NCBI GenBank assembly: GCA_023614405.1
Contig: CM042686.1
Coordinates: 353,436,412 to 353,500,411, forward strand
DNA: 64,000 bases
From: Avena insularis
Taxonomy: Eukaryota > Streptophyta > Magnoliopsida > Poales > Poaceae
Reading direction: 5' to 3'
Shown: positions 29,185-40,062 of the stretch, in pieces
Layout of the letters: every line of letters begins with the position of its first letter
Numbering within the stretch: the stretch's first letter is position 1
Program-made: the position numbers and the translations under genes
Notes under the pieces: model-generated
What the model saw: the letters and a program-made list of their open reading frames with translations, nothing else
The model's database searches: none
Told to the model about the DNA's origin: nothing

Positions 29185-31041
29185 TTAATGAACCACACCC
29201 AGTGTAATTGCATGTCTGTTCCTCTCATAAACCACACATGGATCCACCAGTGTCATTGCATGTGTTTTCTTCTCATGAACCACAGCTAGAGTCATTGCAT
29301 ATCTGTTATTCTCACAAACCACATAAGGATACACCAGTGTCATTGCATGTGTCTTGTTCTCATGAACCATACCCAGTGTCATTGCATGTGTGTTCCTTTC
29401 ACAAACTACACATGGATCCACCGGTGTCATTGGATGTGTGTTCCTCTCATGAACAACATCTAGAGTCATTGAATGTGTGTTCTTCTCACAAACCACATAA
29501 GGAAACACCAGTGTCATTGCATGTCTGTTCTTTTCCCAAACCACATATGGATCCACCAGTCTCATTGCATGTGTGCTATTTTCATGAACCACATCTAGAG
29601 TCATTGCATGTCTGTTCTTTCCACAGACCACATATGGATCCACCAGTGTCATTGAATGTGTGTTCTTTTCGTGAACCACATAAGGATCCACTAGTGTCAT
29701 TGGATGTGTGTTATTTTCATGAACCACACCTAGTGTCCTTGCATGCATGTTCCTCTCACAAACCACACTTGGATCCACCAGTGCCATTGCACGTGTGTTC
29801 TTCTCATGAACCACAACTAGAGTCATTGCATGTGTGTTCTTCTCATGAACCACATCTAGAGTCATTGCATGTCTATTCTTCTCTAATACCACATAAGGAT
29901 CCAGGAGTGTCATTGGATGTGTGTTCTTTTCATGAACCACACCTAGTGTCATTGGATGTGTGTTCTTCTCACAAACCACACATGGATCCACCAGTGTCAT
30001 TGCATGTGTGTTCTTCTCATGAACCACACATGGATCCACCAAGTCTCATTACATGTCTGTTCCTCTCACCAACCACACATGGATCCACCAGTGCCATTGC
30101 ATGTCTATTCTTTTAATGAACCACACCCAATGTCATTGCATGTCTATTCCTCTCATAAACCACACATGGATCCACCAGTGGCATTGCATGTGTTTTCTTC
30201 TCATGAACCACAGCTAGAGTCATTGCATATCTGTTATTCTCACAAACCACATAAGGATACACCAGTGTCATTGCATGAGTGTTGTTCTCATGAACCATAC
30301 CCAGTGTCATTGCATGTGTGTTCCTTTCACAAACTACACATGGATCCACCGGTGTCATTGGATGTGTGTGTTCCTCTCATGAACAACATCTAGAGTCATT
30401 GCATGTGTGTTCTTCTCACAAACCACATAAGGACACACCAGTGTCATTGCATGTCCGTTCTTTTCCCAAACCACATATGGATCCACCAGTGTCATTGCAT
30501 GTGTGCTATTTTCATGAACTACATCTAGAGTCATTGCATGTATGTTCTTTCCACAGACCACATATGGATCCACCAGTGTCATTGCATGTGTGTTCTTTTC
30601 ATGAACCAAATAAGGATCCACTAGTGTCATTGGATGTGTGTTATTTTCATGAACCACACCTAGTGTCCTTGCATGCATGTTCCTCTCACAAACCACACTT
30701 GGATCCACCAGTGCCATTGCACGTGTGTTCTTCTCATGAACCACAACTAGAGTCATTGCATGTGTGTTCTTCTCATGAACCACATCTAGAGTCATTGCAT
30801 GTCTATTCTTCTCACAAACCACATAAGGATCCAGTAGTGTCATTGGATGTGTGTTCTTTTCATGAACCACACCTAGTGTCATTGGATGTGTGTTCTTCTC
30901 ACAAACCACACATGGATCCACCAGTGTCATTGCATGTGTGATCTTCTCATGAACCACACATGGACCACCAAGTGTCATTGCATGTCTGTTCCTCTCACAA
31001 ACCACACATGGATCGACCAGTGCCATTGCATGTATGTTCTT

Positions 31042-34000
31042 TTAATGAACCACCCCCTGTCTCATTGCATGTCTGTTCCTCTCATAAACCACACATGGAT
31101 CCACTAGTGTCATTGCATGTGTGTTCTTCTCATGAACCATAGCTAGAGTCATTGCATGTCTGTTATTCTCACAAACCACACAAGGATACACTAGTGTCAT
31201 TGCATGTGTGTTCTTCTCATGAACCACACCCAGTGTCATTGCATTTGTGTTCCTTTCACAAACTACACATAGATCCACCAGTGTCATTGGATGTGTGTTC
31301 CTCTCATGAACCACATCTAGAGTCATTGTATGTGTGTTCTTCTCACAAACCACATAAGGATACACCAGTGTCATTGCATGTCTGTTCTTTTCACAAACCA
31401 CATATGGATCCACCAGTGTCATTGCATGTCTGCTCTTTTCACAAACCACATATCACCAGTGTCATTGCATGTGTGTTCTTCTCACAAACAACATAAGGAT
31501 CCACATGTGTCATTGGATGTTTGTTCCTCTCATAAACCACATAAGGATCCACCGGTGTCATGGGATGTGTGTTCTTTTCAGTAACCACACCTAGTGTCAT
31601 TGCATGGGTGTTCTTCTCACAAACCACATAAGGATACACCAGTGCCATTGCATGTCTGTTCTTCTCATGAACCACACTCAGTGACATTGCATGTGTGTTC
31701 CTTTCACAAACTACACATGGATCCACCAATGTCATTGGATGTGTGTTCCTCTCATGAACCACATGTAGAGTCATTGTATGTGTGTTCTTATCACAAACCA
31801 CATAAGGATACACCAGTGTCATTGCATGTATGTTCTTTTCACAAACAACATATGGATCCACCAGTGTTATTGCATGGTTGCTCTTTTCATGAACCACATC
31901 TAGAGTCATTGCATGTCTGTTCTTTCCACAGACCACATATGGAGCCACAAGTGTCATTGCATGTGTGTTCTTTTCATGAACCACATAAGGATCCACCCGT
32001 GTTATTGGATGTGTGTTATTTTCATGAACCACACCTAGTGTCATTGCATGTCTGTTCCTCTCACAAACCACACAGGGATCCACCAGTGTCATTGCATGTC
32101 GATTCTTTTAATGAACCACACCCCGTGTCATTGCATGTCTTTTCCTCTTATAAACCACACATGGATCCACCAATGTCATTGCATGTGTGTTCTTCTCATG
32201 AACCATAGCTAGAGTCATTATATGTATGTTATTCTCACAAACCACATAAGGATACACTAGTGTCATTGCATGTGTGTTCTTCTCATGAACCACACCCAGT
32301 GTCATTGCATATGTGTTCCTTTCATGAACCACACCTAGTTTCATTGGATGTGTGTTCCTCTCACAGACCACACATGGATCCACCAGTGTCATTGCATGTG
32401 TGCTCTTCTCATGAACCACATCTAGAGTCAATGCATGTCTGTTCTTTCCACAGACCACATATGGATCCACCAGTGTCATTGCATGTGTGTTCTTCTCATG
32501 AACCACATATGGATCCACCGGTGTCATTGGATGTGTGTTATTTTCATGAACCACACCTAGTGTCATTGCATGCCTGTTCCTCTCACAAACCACACATGGA
32601 TCCACCAGTGCCATTGCATGTGTGTTCTTCTCATGAACCACAACATGAGTCATTGCATGTGTTTTCTTCTCATGAACCACATCTAGAGTCATTGCATGTC
32701 TATTCTTCTCACAAACCACATAAGGATCCAGCAGTGTCGTTGGATGCGTGTTCTTTTCAAGAACCACACCTAGTGTCATTGGATGTGTGTTCTTCTCACA
32801 AACCACACATGGATCCACTAGTGCCATTGCATGTGTGCTCTTCTCATGAACCACACATGGATCCACCAAGTGTCATTGCATGTCTGTTCCTCTCACAAAC
32901 CACACATGGATCCACCAGTGCCATTGCATGTCTGTTCTTTTAATGAACCACACCTAGTGTCATTGCATGTATGTTCCTCTCACCCACACATGGATCCACC
33001 AGTGTCATTGCATGTGTGTTCTTCTCATGAACCACGGCTAGAGTCATTGCATGTCTGTTATTCTCACAAACCACATAAGGATACACCAGTGTCATTGCAT
33101 GTGTGTTCTTCTCATGAACCACACCCAGTGTCATTGCATGTGTGTTCCTTTCACAAACTACACATGGATCCACCGGTGTCATTGGATGTGTGTTCCTCTC
33201 ATGAACCACATCTAGACTCATTGCATGTCTGTTCTTCTCACAAACCACATAAGGAAACACCAGTGTCATTGCATGTCTGTTCTTTTCACAAACCACGTAT
33301 GGATCCACCAGTGTCATTGCATGTGTGCTCTTTTCATGAACCACATCTAGAGTCATTGCATGTCTGTTCTTTCCACAGACCATATACGGATCCACCAGTG
33401 TCATTTCATGTGTGTTATTTTCATGAACCACATAAGGATCCACCAGTGTCATTGGATATGTGTTATTTTCATGAACCACACCTTGTGTCATTGCATGCCT
33501 GTTCCTCTCACAAACCACACTTGGATCCACCAGGGCCATTGCATGTGTGTTCTTCTCATGAACCACAGCTAGAGTCATTGCATGTGTGTTCTTCTCATGA
33601 ACCACATATAGAGTCATTGCATGTCTATTCTTCTCACAAACCACATAAGGATCCAGCAGTGTCATTGGATGTGTGTTCTTTTCATGAACCACACCCAGTG
33701 TCAGTGGATGTGTGTTCTTTTCATGAACCACACCCAGTGTCACTGGATGTGTGTTCTTCTCACAAACCACACATGGATCCACCAGTGTCATTGCTTGTGT
33801 GCTCTTCTCATGAAGCACACATGGATCTACCAAGTGTCATTGCATGTCTGTTCCTCTCACAAACCACACATGGATCTACCAGTGCCATTGCATGTCTGTT
33901 ATTTTAATGAACCACACCCAGTCTCACTGCATGTCTGTTCCTCTCATAAACCACACATGGATCCACCAGTGTCATTGCATGTGTGTTCTTCTCATGAACC

Positions 34001-34587
34001 ATAGCTAGAGTCATTGCATGTCTGTTATTCCCACAAACCACATAAGGATACACTAGTGTCATTGCACGTGTGTTCTTCTCATGAACCACACCGAGTGTCA
34101 TTGCATGTGTGTTCCTTTCACAAACTACACATGGATCCACCAGTGTCATTGGATGTGTGTTCCTCTCATGAACCACATCTAGAGTCATTGTATGTGTGTT
34201 CTTCTCACAAACCACATAAGGATACACCAGTGTCATTGCATGTCTGTTCTTTTCACAAACCACATATGGATCCACCAGTGTCATTGCATGTCTGCTATTT
34301 TCACAAACCACATACCACCAGTGTCATTGCATGTGTGTTCTTCTCACAAACCACATAAGGATCCACAAGTGTCATTGGATGTTTGTTCCTTTCATAAACC
34401 ACATAAGGATCCACATGTGTCATTGGATGTGTGTTCTTTTCATGAACCACACCTAGTGTCATTTCATGTGTGTTCTTCTCACAAACCAGATAAGGATACA
34501 CCAGTGTCATTGCATGTCTGTTCTTTTCACAAACCACATATGGATCCACTAGTGTCATTGCATGTGTGCTCTTTTCATGATCCACAT
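31042..34587. repeat. Diverged right flank of the satellite array
   Basis: Monomers are still recognisable, but unit lengths are irregular (1,066, 832, 964 bp) and private substitutions are denser than in the core. Variants seen only here and in the 36.1-37.3 kb remnant include ACATATCACCAG and ATGTGTCATTGGATG. This is the usual pattern at the edge of a homogenised tandem array, where unequal exchange is rarer. Confidence 0.8.
34583..34587. repeat. Target-site duplication CACAT, left copy
   Basis: The five bases CACAT immediately precede the TG of the solo LTR and are repeated at 36,101-36,105. They belong to the satellite monomer (CCACAT followed by CTAGAGTCATTGC in intact copies). Confidence 0.9.
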
Positions 34588-36100
34588 TGATACGTCAATT
34601 TTGCATCACTATTCTATGTCATAATTCGCTGTTATTCATTGATATATTTCATATTAAGAGGTGATACTTATGTTATTTCATGTGTTTTTGCATGGTTGAT
34701 GACTTTTGGAGCATGGACCGCTGCAGTCAGGATTCTGATGGAAAATGTGCTGTTTGGAGGCAAAATTCGCGAAGATCAGAAAATCCGGGAAAATATATGG
34801 AAAATCCTATTTTTCCAGAAGACGAAGGAAGCCAGAAGGAGGAGTGCAGATGGGCCACAGGGGGCCCAAACCACCCCCTGGCATGGGCCAGCCTAGACCG
34901 CGCCACCAGGTGGTGTGGCCACCCTGGCCCACCTTTGGCTCTCCCCTCTGGCGTATATAATCCTCCTGAAACCCTAATACTCGGGGGAGCAACCATAGAA
35001 AGATTCCGCCGCCTCTACGGAGCAGAAAACACCGAGAGAGAAAGATCTCTCCGGCAAATAGATTTCTGCCGGGGGAATTCCTTCCTGGAGAGGGGAGATC
35101 GTCGCCATCAACACCACCATCAAGCTGGAGTTCATCGGGATCATCATCATCACCACCATCATCACCATCAGCACCCTCATCACCATCTCCATATTGCTGT
35201 AACAATTGGGTTGAATCTTGCATAGTTCTTAGGGGAAACTTTCTCGGTCTTGATTACTCTTTGTAGTTGATGCTATTGAGTGGAACCATTGAATTATTGT
35301 TTATGTTCAGATTGTTATACATCATTATTCCATATCTGATCATGATCCATCATTATTCCACTAGAGTAGTTCGTTTTGTGCTTGAGGACATGGGAGAAGC
35401 CATGTTGTTAGTAGTGGAATTGTGTTGAGAAAGATTCAATAGTTTGATATTTAAGTTGTGGTGTACTTCTTCTAGTGGTGTCATGTGAACGTCGACTACA
35501 TGACACTTCACCTATATGGGCCTAGGGGAATGCATTGTGTATTTGGCTACTAATCGTAGGGGTTTCCGAAGTGACAGAAACCTGAACCCCCGTTAGGATA
35601 CCATTGCACAAGGGACGTAAGGGTCTTAGAGTTTAAAGCTGTGGTTAGGTTTCTACCTTAATTACTTTCTTGTACTTACATATGTTTGCAAGGGGTATAA
35701 TAACAAGTATGTATTAGTCCTAGGAAGGTCTGTACATTAGCACAGGTTCACCCACACAACACTTAGCAAGCTAAATAAGATTAATCAACTATATGAAGCG
35801 AAAGCACTTGACAGTCTTCCCATGTGTCCTCGAGAATGTTTGGTCATCTTAAGTAATACAACCGGCTTGTCCTTTGCTGCATAAAGGATTGGGCCACTTA
35901 CTGCATTCATTCCTACTGTCTTTTATTTACTCGTACTGTATTTACTTGCTTTATCAAAAACCCCTAAAAATCCGTTTGCTAAGTATTTGAAGAGAATTCC
36001 TGATCCATACCTCTAGCTAGCACCTTCTGCTCCTCGTTGGGTTCGACACTCTTACTTATCGAAAATACTGCGATACACCCCCTATACTTGTGGGTCATCA
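34588..36100. mobile_element. Solo LTR of a gypsy retrotransposon (Sabrina/WHAM-like), 1,513 bp
   Basis: The sequence starts TGATACGTC and ends GGGTCATCA (TG...CA). It is flanked on both sides by the same 5 bp, CACAT, inside an otherwise continuous satellite monomer. There is no primer-binding site, internal region or second LTR, so it is a solo LTR produced by LTR-LTR recombination. A TATATAA box and a CAC/ATC-rich trinucleotide stretch lie inside. The wording of both ends (for example CTCCTCGTTGGGTTCGACA near the 3' end) matches my memory of Athila-lineage Triticeae elements of the Sabrina/WHAM group. The exact family is not certain. The 181-codon ORF at 34,680-35,225 is fortuitous. Confidence 0.88.
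34954..34960 (+). promoter_or_regulatory. TATA box of the solo LTR
   Basis: TATATAA lies in GC-rich surroundings about 370 bp into the LTR. This is the expected place for the retrotransposon's own promoter, which would fire rightward toward the remaining satellite. Activity is not shown. Confidence 0.5.
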
Positions 36101-36105
36101 CACAT
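36101..36105. repeat. Target-site duplication CACAT, right copy
   Basis: This matches 34,583-34,587. After it the satellite resumes within the same monomer (CAAGAGTCATTGCATG). Confidence 0.9.
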
Positions 36106-37266
36106 CAAGAGTCATTGCATGTATGTTCTTTCCATAGACCACAGATGGATCCACCAGTGTCATTGCATGTGTGTTCTTTTCAAGAACCACATAAGGATCC
36201 ACCAGCATCATTGGATGTGTGTTCTTTTCATGAACCACACATAGTTTCATTGCATGCATGTTCCTCTCACAAACCACACATGGATCCACCAGTGCCATAG
36301 CATGTGTGCTCGTCTCATGAACCACAGCTAGAGTCATTGCATGTGTGTTCTTCTCATGAACCACATCTAGAGTCATTGCATGTCTGTTCTTCTCACAAAC
36401 CACATTAGGATCCAGTAGTGTCATTGGATTTGTGTTCTTTTCATGAACCACACCCAGTGTCATTGGATGTGTGTTCTTCTCACAAACCACACATGGATCC
36501 ACCCGTGTCATTGCATGTGTGCTCTTCTCATGAACCACACATGGATCCACCAAGTGTCATTGCATGTTTGTTCCTCTCACAAACCACACATGGATCCACC
36601 AGTGCCATTGCATGTCTGTTATTTTAATGAACCACACCAAGTGTCATTGCATGTCTGTTCCTCTCATAAACCACACATGGATCCACCAGTGTCATTGCAT
36701 GTGTGTTCTTCTCATGAACCACACCTAGAGTCATTGCATGTCTGTTATTCTCACAAACCACATCAGGATACACTTGTGTCATTGCATGTGTGTTCTTCTC
36801 ATGAACGACACCCAGTGTCATTGCATGTGTGTTCCTTTCAGAAACTACACATGGATCCACCAGTGTCATTGGATGTGTGTTCCTCTCATGAACCACATCT
36901 AGAGTCATTGCATCTGTGTTCCTCTCACAAACCACATAAGGATACACCAGTGTCATTGCATGTCTGTTCTTTTCACAAACTACATATGGATCCACCAGTG
37001 TCATTGCATGTCTACTCTTTTCACAAACCACATATCACCAGTGTCATCGCATGTGTGTTCTTCTCAAAAACCACATAAGGATCCACAAGTGTTATTGGAT
37101 GTCTGTTCCTCTCATAAACCACATAAGGATCCACCAGTGTCATTGGATGTGTGTCCTTTTCACGAACCACACCCAATGTTATTGCATGTGTGTTCTTCTC
37201 ACAAACCACATATGGATCCACCAGTGTCATTGCATGTCTGCTCTTTTCACAAACCACATATGTATC
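36106..37266. repeat. Terminal remnant and right boundary of the satellite array
   Basis: The same 39/48-bp monomers continue after the solo LTR, with one unit marker at 36,624. They stop abruptly after CACAAACCACATATGTATCC, where unrelated single-copy sequence begins. The copies are diverged, like those at 31-34.6 kb. This is the only array edge visible in the window. Confidence 0.9.
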
Positions 37267-37686
37267 CTAATTAACCTTAGGAGATCCCTAACCTTAGCCC
37301 CCCAATGGGTGGCCATTATACCGAGTCTTCTAGAAGGCACGCCCTAACACAGTTGTTCTGCTTGACGATTGTTACATACCGTTCGATCGGGGCGCTTGGA
37401 CGATTGGGATAGTCTTCGTGAGAGCGATCCGCGAGTAGGCTGTTTTGCGGCATGATTGGCCACGCTTCGTGGACAACCGGCAACACCAGCGCTCCCACAT
37501 GGTGTCACGACTCACAAGTTCAGTGGACCATATCCCAGTGTCACGTCTCCATTACTTCTCTTCCTCCCCGTACTTCTGATCCTTCCACTCAAAGCCACTT
37601 TCCCCGCTTCCCTCCCATCCTGCCGTAGCCGCAAGCCGACGACGCCTCCATCCCAATCCCCTCTCTCGTAGCCACCCCCTCTCTCC
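37267..37686 (+). other. Unique sequence between array edge and GRF gene; probable promoter and 5' UTR
   Basis: No repeat or convincing ORF was found. The last ~130 bases are C/T-rich, with runs such as CCCCTCTCTC, typical of grass 5' untranslated leaders, and end at a start codon in good context (CCATGG). No clear TATA box was identified. Confidence 0.4.
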
Positions 37687-38412
37687 ATGGGTTCAAGGGG
37701 AGATGGCGAGGAAACGCGTCGTGACGACATCGACGGTGATTTCTATGTGAGTCGTCTCATCTCTATCTCTATCATCTGTGGCCAGTTATCTATTTTTTGA
37801 GCTAGATCTAATCTGTTTACTCATGTGCGTATGATGTGTTAGGCCAACCAGACAATGTATGACTCTGACTATCACGGTTTAGCGGATGAAGACAGTCCTC
37901 TGCTATGTATACATGGATATGTGCCCGCTAAATTTGTAGCATTCGAAGGACGAAACACAGGCAGGAGGTTTCTACAGTGTCAAGGACATCGTGCAATGAT
38001 GCAAGGCAGAAGTTGCGGTGTTGTAAAATGGGTAGATCCAGAGTGGCCCAAATCGATGCAGAAAACGCTGGACAAACTATGGGATATGACTGTTGAGTTG
38101 AAAGAATCCGTAGTCAGCTCACTTCTTGACAGTGTTGAGATGAAGCTATGGGAACCAGTTGACACGACCAAGCATAAGCGAGATCTCAGGTGGGTGCAAG
38201 ACAAGGTTAGCAAAGTCAAGAAGGAGAGGGACGCGGCATTGGCCCTGAAGGCTAAAGCAGAGCAAGAACTGACTCAAGCAAGGAATGATCTTCACCAGGC
38301 CAATGTCCTGCAGTTCACAACTACGAGTATTGACAAGTCCATGAGGAAAAATGTAGAGAAACAATTGAAGCTGTGCAAGCAAGATGCTAAAAGGAAGGAG
38401 CAGACAATTTGA
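37687..38412 (+). CDS. GRF-type zinc-finger, coiled-coil protein (two exons)
   Basis: Exons are 37,687-37,746 and 37,843-38,412. The 96-bp intron begins GTGAGT and ends TTAG, and the phase is preserved, giving 209 residues. The start ATGG sits in a good plant context just before an acidic N-terminus. Residues 42-83 resemble the plant GRF zinc finger: Cys42, His44, a GRRF block at 60-63, Cys66, Cys78 and W83-x-D85. Residues ~134-205 are rich in K/E/Q/A with coiled-coil spacing. Such short GRF plus coiled-coil proteins are numerous in wheat and barley. Family knowledge suggests nucleic-acid binding, but their role is unknown to me. The frame continues for 22 more codons after the TGA (to TAG at 38,479-38,481) in similar coiled-coil composition. 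The stop may therefore be premature. It could be a transposon passenger, since a CACTA-like end lies 1.1 kb downstream. Confidence 0.75.
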
Positions 38413-38539
38413 TCCTTGCTCTCGCAGGAAGATGCGCATCAGGCTAAGATTAGGAAGATCAAGGAGATGTGTGATAACTAGTTCTATTTATTTTAAGATT
38501 CGTGCTTTTTTAAGTTGTAATAGTTGTACTTGTTGACCT

Positions 38540-39502
38540 AGCGGTCTGAACTATTGGCCCCGGAGACCTGGGAGGAAAAAAATTGGTCGCCCATTAATCT
38601 GTCTTAACCCTGCATTACTTCCTTTTGTCTGACCAATGCCCCTTGGATATTCCGCCCGTTGCTTCGTCGTCCTCATGTACAAATAGGAGGCGCCACAGCG
38701 CGTAGCTTCGTCGTCCATCTCCTCGTCCTCTCCAATCTCCACCGCGTCATCGCTTTGTCGTCCCTTCCCTCGCTCCCTCTCCAATCTCCACCGTGTCGCC
38801 ATGGAGATGTCCGTGCTAAACTTCTATGAGGCGGTGATGTTCACGCACTTCGACATCCTCGCACCGCCAGCCGCGACGGTGCCCCACGGATGGCGCATCA
38901 GCTATGCGGGGGTGCTGGTGGCTCTGCTCCCTGGCCGAGCCGAGATGGAGAGAGAAATCACGGCGTGCCGCCGCCAGATGCCCGCGTGGAAGAGGGCGCT
39001 GCCCCGGTATGTGGCGGCCAGCCCATACTGGCCTGCGCTATTCAAGAAGGAGCGGAAGGCCAAGATTGGCAACCGCATCGTTTACGGGTCCGTGGTGCAC
39101 CGGGATCTCCTCAACCGAGAAGGGCGGGAGATGTTCTGGTCTGTCCCTGGACAGACCAAGTACACCGTCATTGCTGCCGCTCGCTACGAAGAGGTGCTCC
39201 GTCTCGCGAACAATGCGGAAATCGTGGAGGTTCCGTCCGACGACGACGAGGAAGCCAGTGGCTCGGAGGACAGTGGCAACGGAAGTGAAATTGTTGACTA
39301 GTGGTTGAATTAATGTAGGATGTGAAATCACACCTTTGTTTAGAAGAATTTGTGGTTGAATTAATGAAATGCCTCGATTTAGATCTCTGTCTCGATTAAT
39401 TTGTGGAAGAATTTGTGATTTAGATTAATTTCTTCCTCGATTTAGATCTCTGTCCCGGATTGGGAACGGGACCGTGGACCAAAGACCCCTTTTCTACTAG
39501 TG
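38540..39502. mobile_element. CACTA-like transposon end (right terminus at 39,502)
   Basis: The reverse complement of the last bases reads CACTAGTAGAAAAGGGGTC, followed by TTTGGTCCACGG. This is the CACTA terminal repeat plus GGTCCCG-type subterminal motifs familiar from grass CACTA elements. A similar motif (CTATTGGCCCCGGAGACC) occurs at about 38,552. The element must lie to the left of 39,502, so the 166-codon gene, and perhaps the GRF gene, would be inside it. I could not find the matching left terminus, so the left limit given is only the first related motif. Confidence 0.5.
38801..39301 (+). CDS. Uncharacterised 166-residue grass protein with acidic tail
   Basis: A single uninterrupted ORF starts at CGCCATGGAG, a strong plant start context. 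A C/T-rich leader with TCGTCGTCC repeats and a TATA-like TACAAATA near 38,677 lie upstream. Codon third positions are strongly G/C, as in many grass genes. No domain was recognised. The N-terminal half is hydrophobic/basic with many Trp and Arg residues and a KKERKAK cluster near residue 82. The last ~22 residues are acidic and Ser/Gly-rich (DDDEE...SEDSG). No signal peptide or membrane span is evident. It could be a real gene or a gene fragment carried by the CACTA-like element ending at 39,502. Confidence 0.55.
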   Translation: MEMSVLNFYEAVMFTHFDILAPPAATVPHGWRISYAGVLVALLPGRAEMEREITACRRQMPAWKRALPRYVAASPYWPALFKKERKAKIGNRIVYGSVVHRDLLNREGREMFWSVPGQTKYTVIAAARYEEVLRLANNAEIVEVPSDDDEEASGSEDSGNGSEIVD

Positions 39503-40062
39503 TATTCTGACATTGGTGGTTTGTTTAAACGTAATCTACGTGGATTGTGCCCCATGCAAATGGCACAACCATAATTTATAAAGTGGAAGCACGTACAATT
39601 CTTTCGGAGATCCGGAGCTTCACCAGATGAGGATGTAGGAGCAGAGGTGGTGAGATAGACGGGCTCAAGATTATGCCAGAAAGTGGTACCGATTTCCTCC
39701 TCATCTGGGCATTATCGGTTGCCACTGCTATTTATGTTGCCACATCGTTGTGCAACATCTGAAATAAGTTGTTGCTTCGTGCAGTGTGGCAGCTTAAATA
39801 ATTTATTTCGGTGCCACTTACATTCCATCGAATTTGGAGACCTCCTGCCCCTCAGCAATCGTGGAACCGTTGCTGCGTGTTTTCAGATAGTAGTGGCACA
39901 ATCATAGTTTCGAATTCAACTACAAACTCGGGCATTTCCAAACCCTAAGTCGCGGTACATTTTACTCGGAGAACGTGGGTTGATTGTTTCGCCCAGCAAA
40001 GTACCACACAGAGCTCCAGAATTTAACCGAATTACATATATAGGTTCAAGTTCAACACATTA
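39503..40062. other. Intergenic stretch with no supported feature
   Basis: AT-balanced sequence between the CACTA-like terminus and the 3' end of the minus-strand three-exon gene. It probably includes that gene's 3' UTR near 40,000-40,062. A 74-codon ORF at 39,683-39,907 shows no domain or codon bias and is not called. Confidence 0.5.

Larger units (their letters stand above)
1..34587. repeat. Satellite array of 39/48-bp monomers in 880/928-bp higher-order repeats
   Basis: The whole stretch is built from two related monomers sharing a core such as TGTCATTGCATGTGTGTTC. The short monomer is 39 bp. The long one is 48 bp and has a 9-bp addition, usually containing GGATCC. Monomers mostly alternate short/long. 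A marker found once per unit (TTTTAATGAACC, its TTA starting at 25, 953, 1833, 2761, 3641, 4521, 5449 and so on) defines a higher-order repeat. I parsed the 880-bp form as 9 x 39 + 11 x 48 + 1 nt. The 928-bp form adds one 48-bp monomer containing TTTTCCCAAACC. Exceptional spacings include about 840 (twice), 570, 1,090, 1,133 (twice), 1,066, 832 and 964 bp. The array runs off the left end of the window. Long ORFs on both strands are a by-product of the 3n monomer lengths. No known satellite family was recognised. Confidence 0.97.

Noticed and set aside
1..34587. Dozens of 60-556-codon ORFs on both strands of the repeat array as protein genes
   Set aside because: They are frames of a stop-poor 39/48-bp repeat, overlap each other on both strands, end once per repeat unit, and have no splice, start-context or domain support.
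34680..35225. 181-codon ORF with a His-rich HHHHHHHH tail
   Set aside because: It lies inside the solo LTR and comes from its CAC/ATC trinucleotide stretch. There is no homology to a known protein.
1..37266. CRISPR array
   Set aside because: The repeats are contiguous minisatellite monomers without unique spacers or cas genes, in a plant-type genomic context.
39683..39907. 74-codon ORF
   Set aside because: No domain, start context or codon bias, and it lies in the intergenic stretch.
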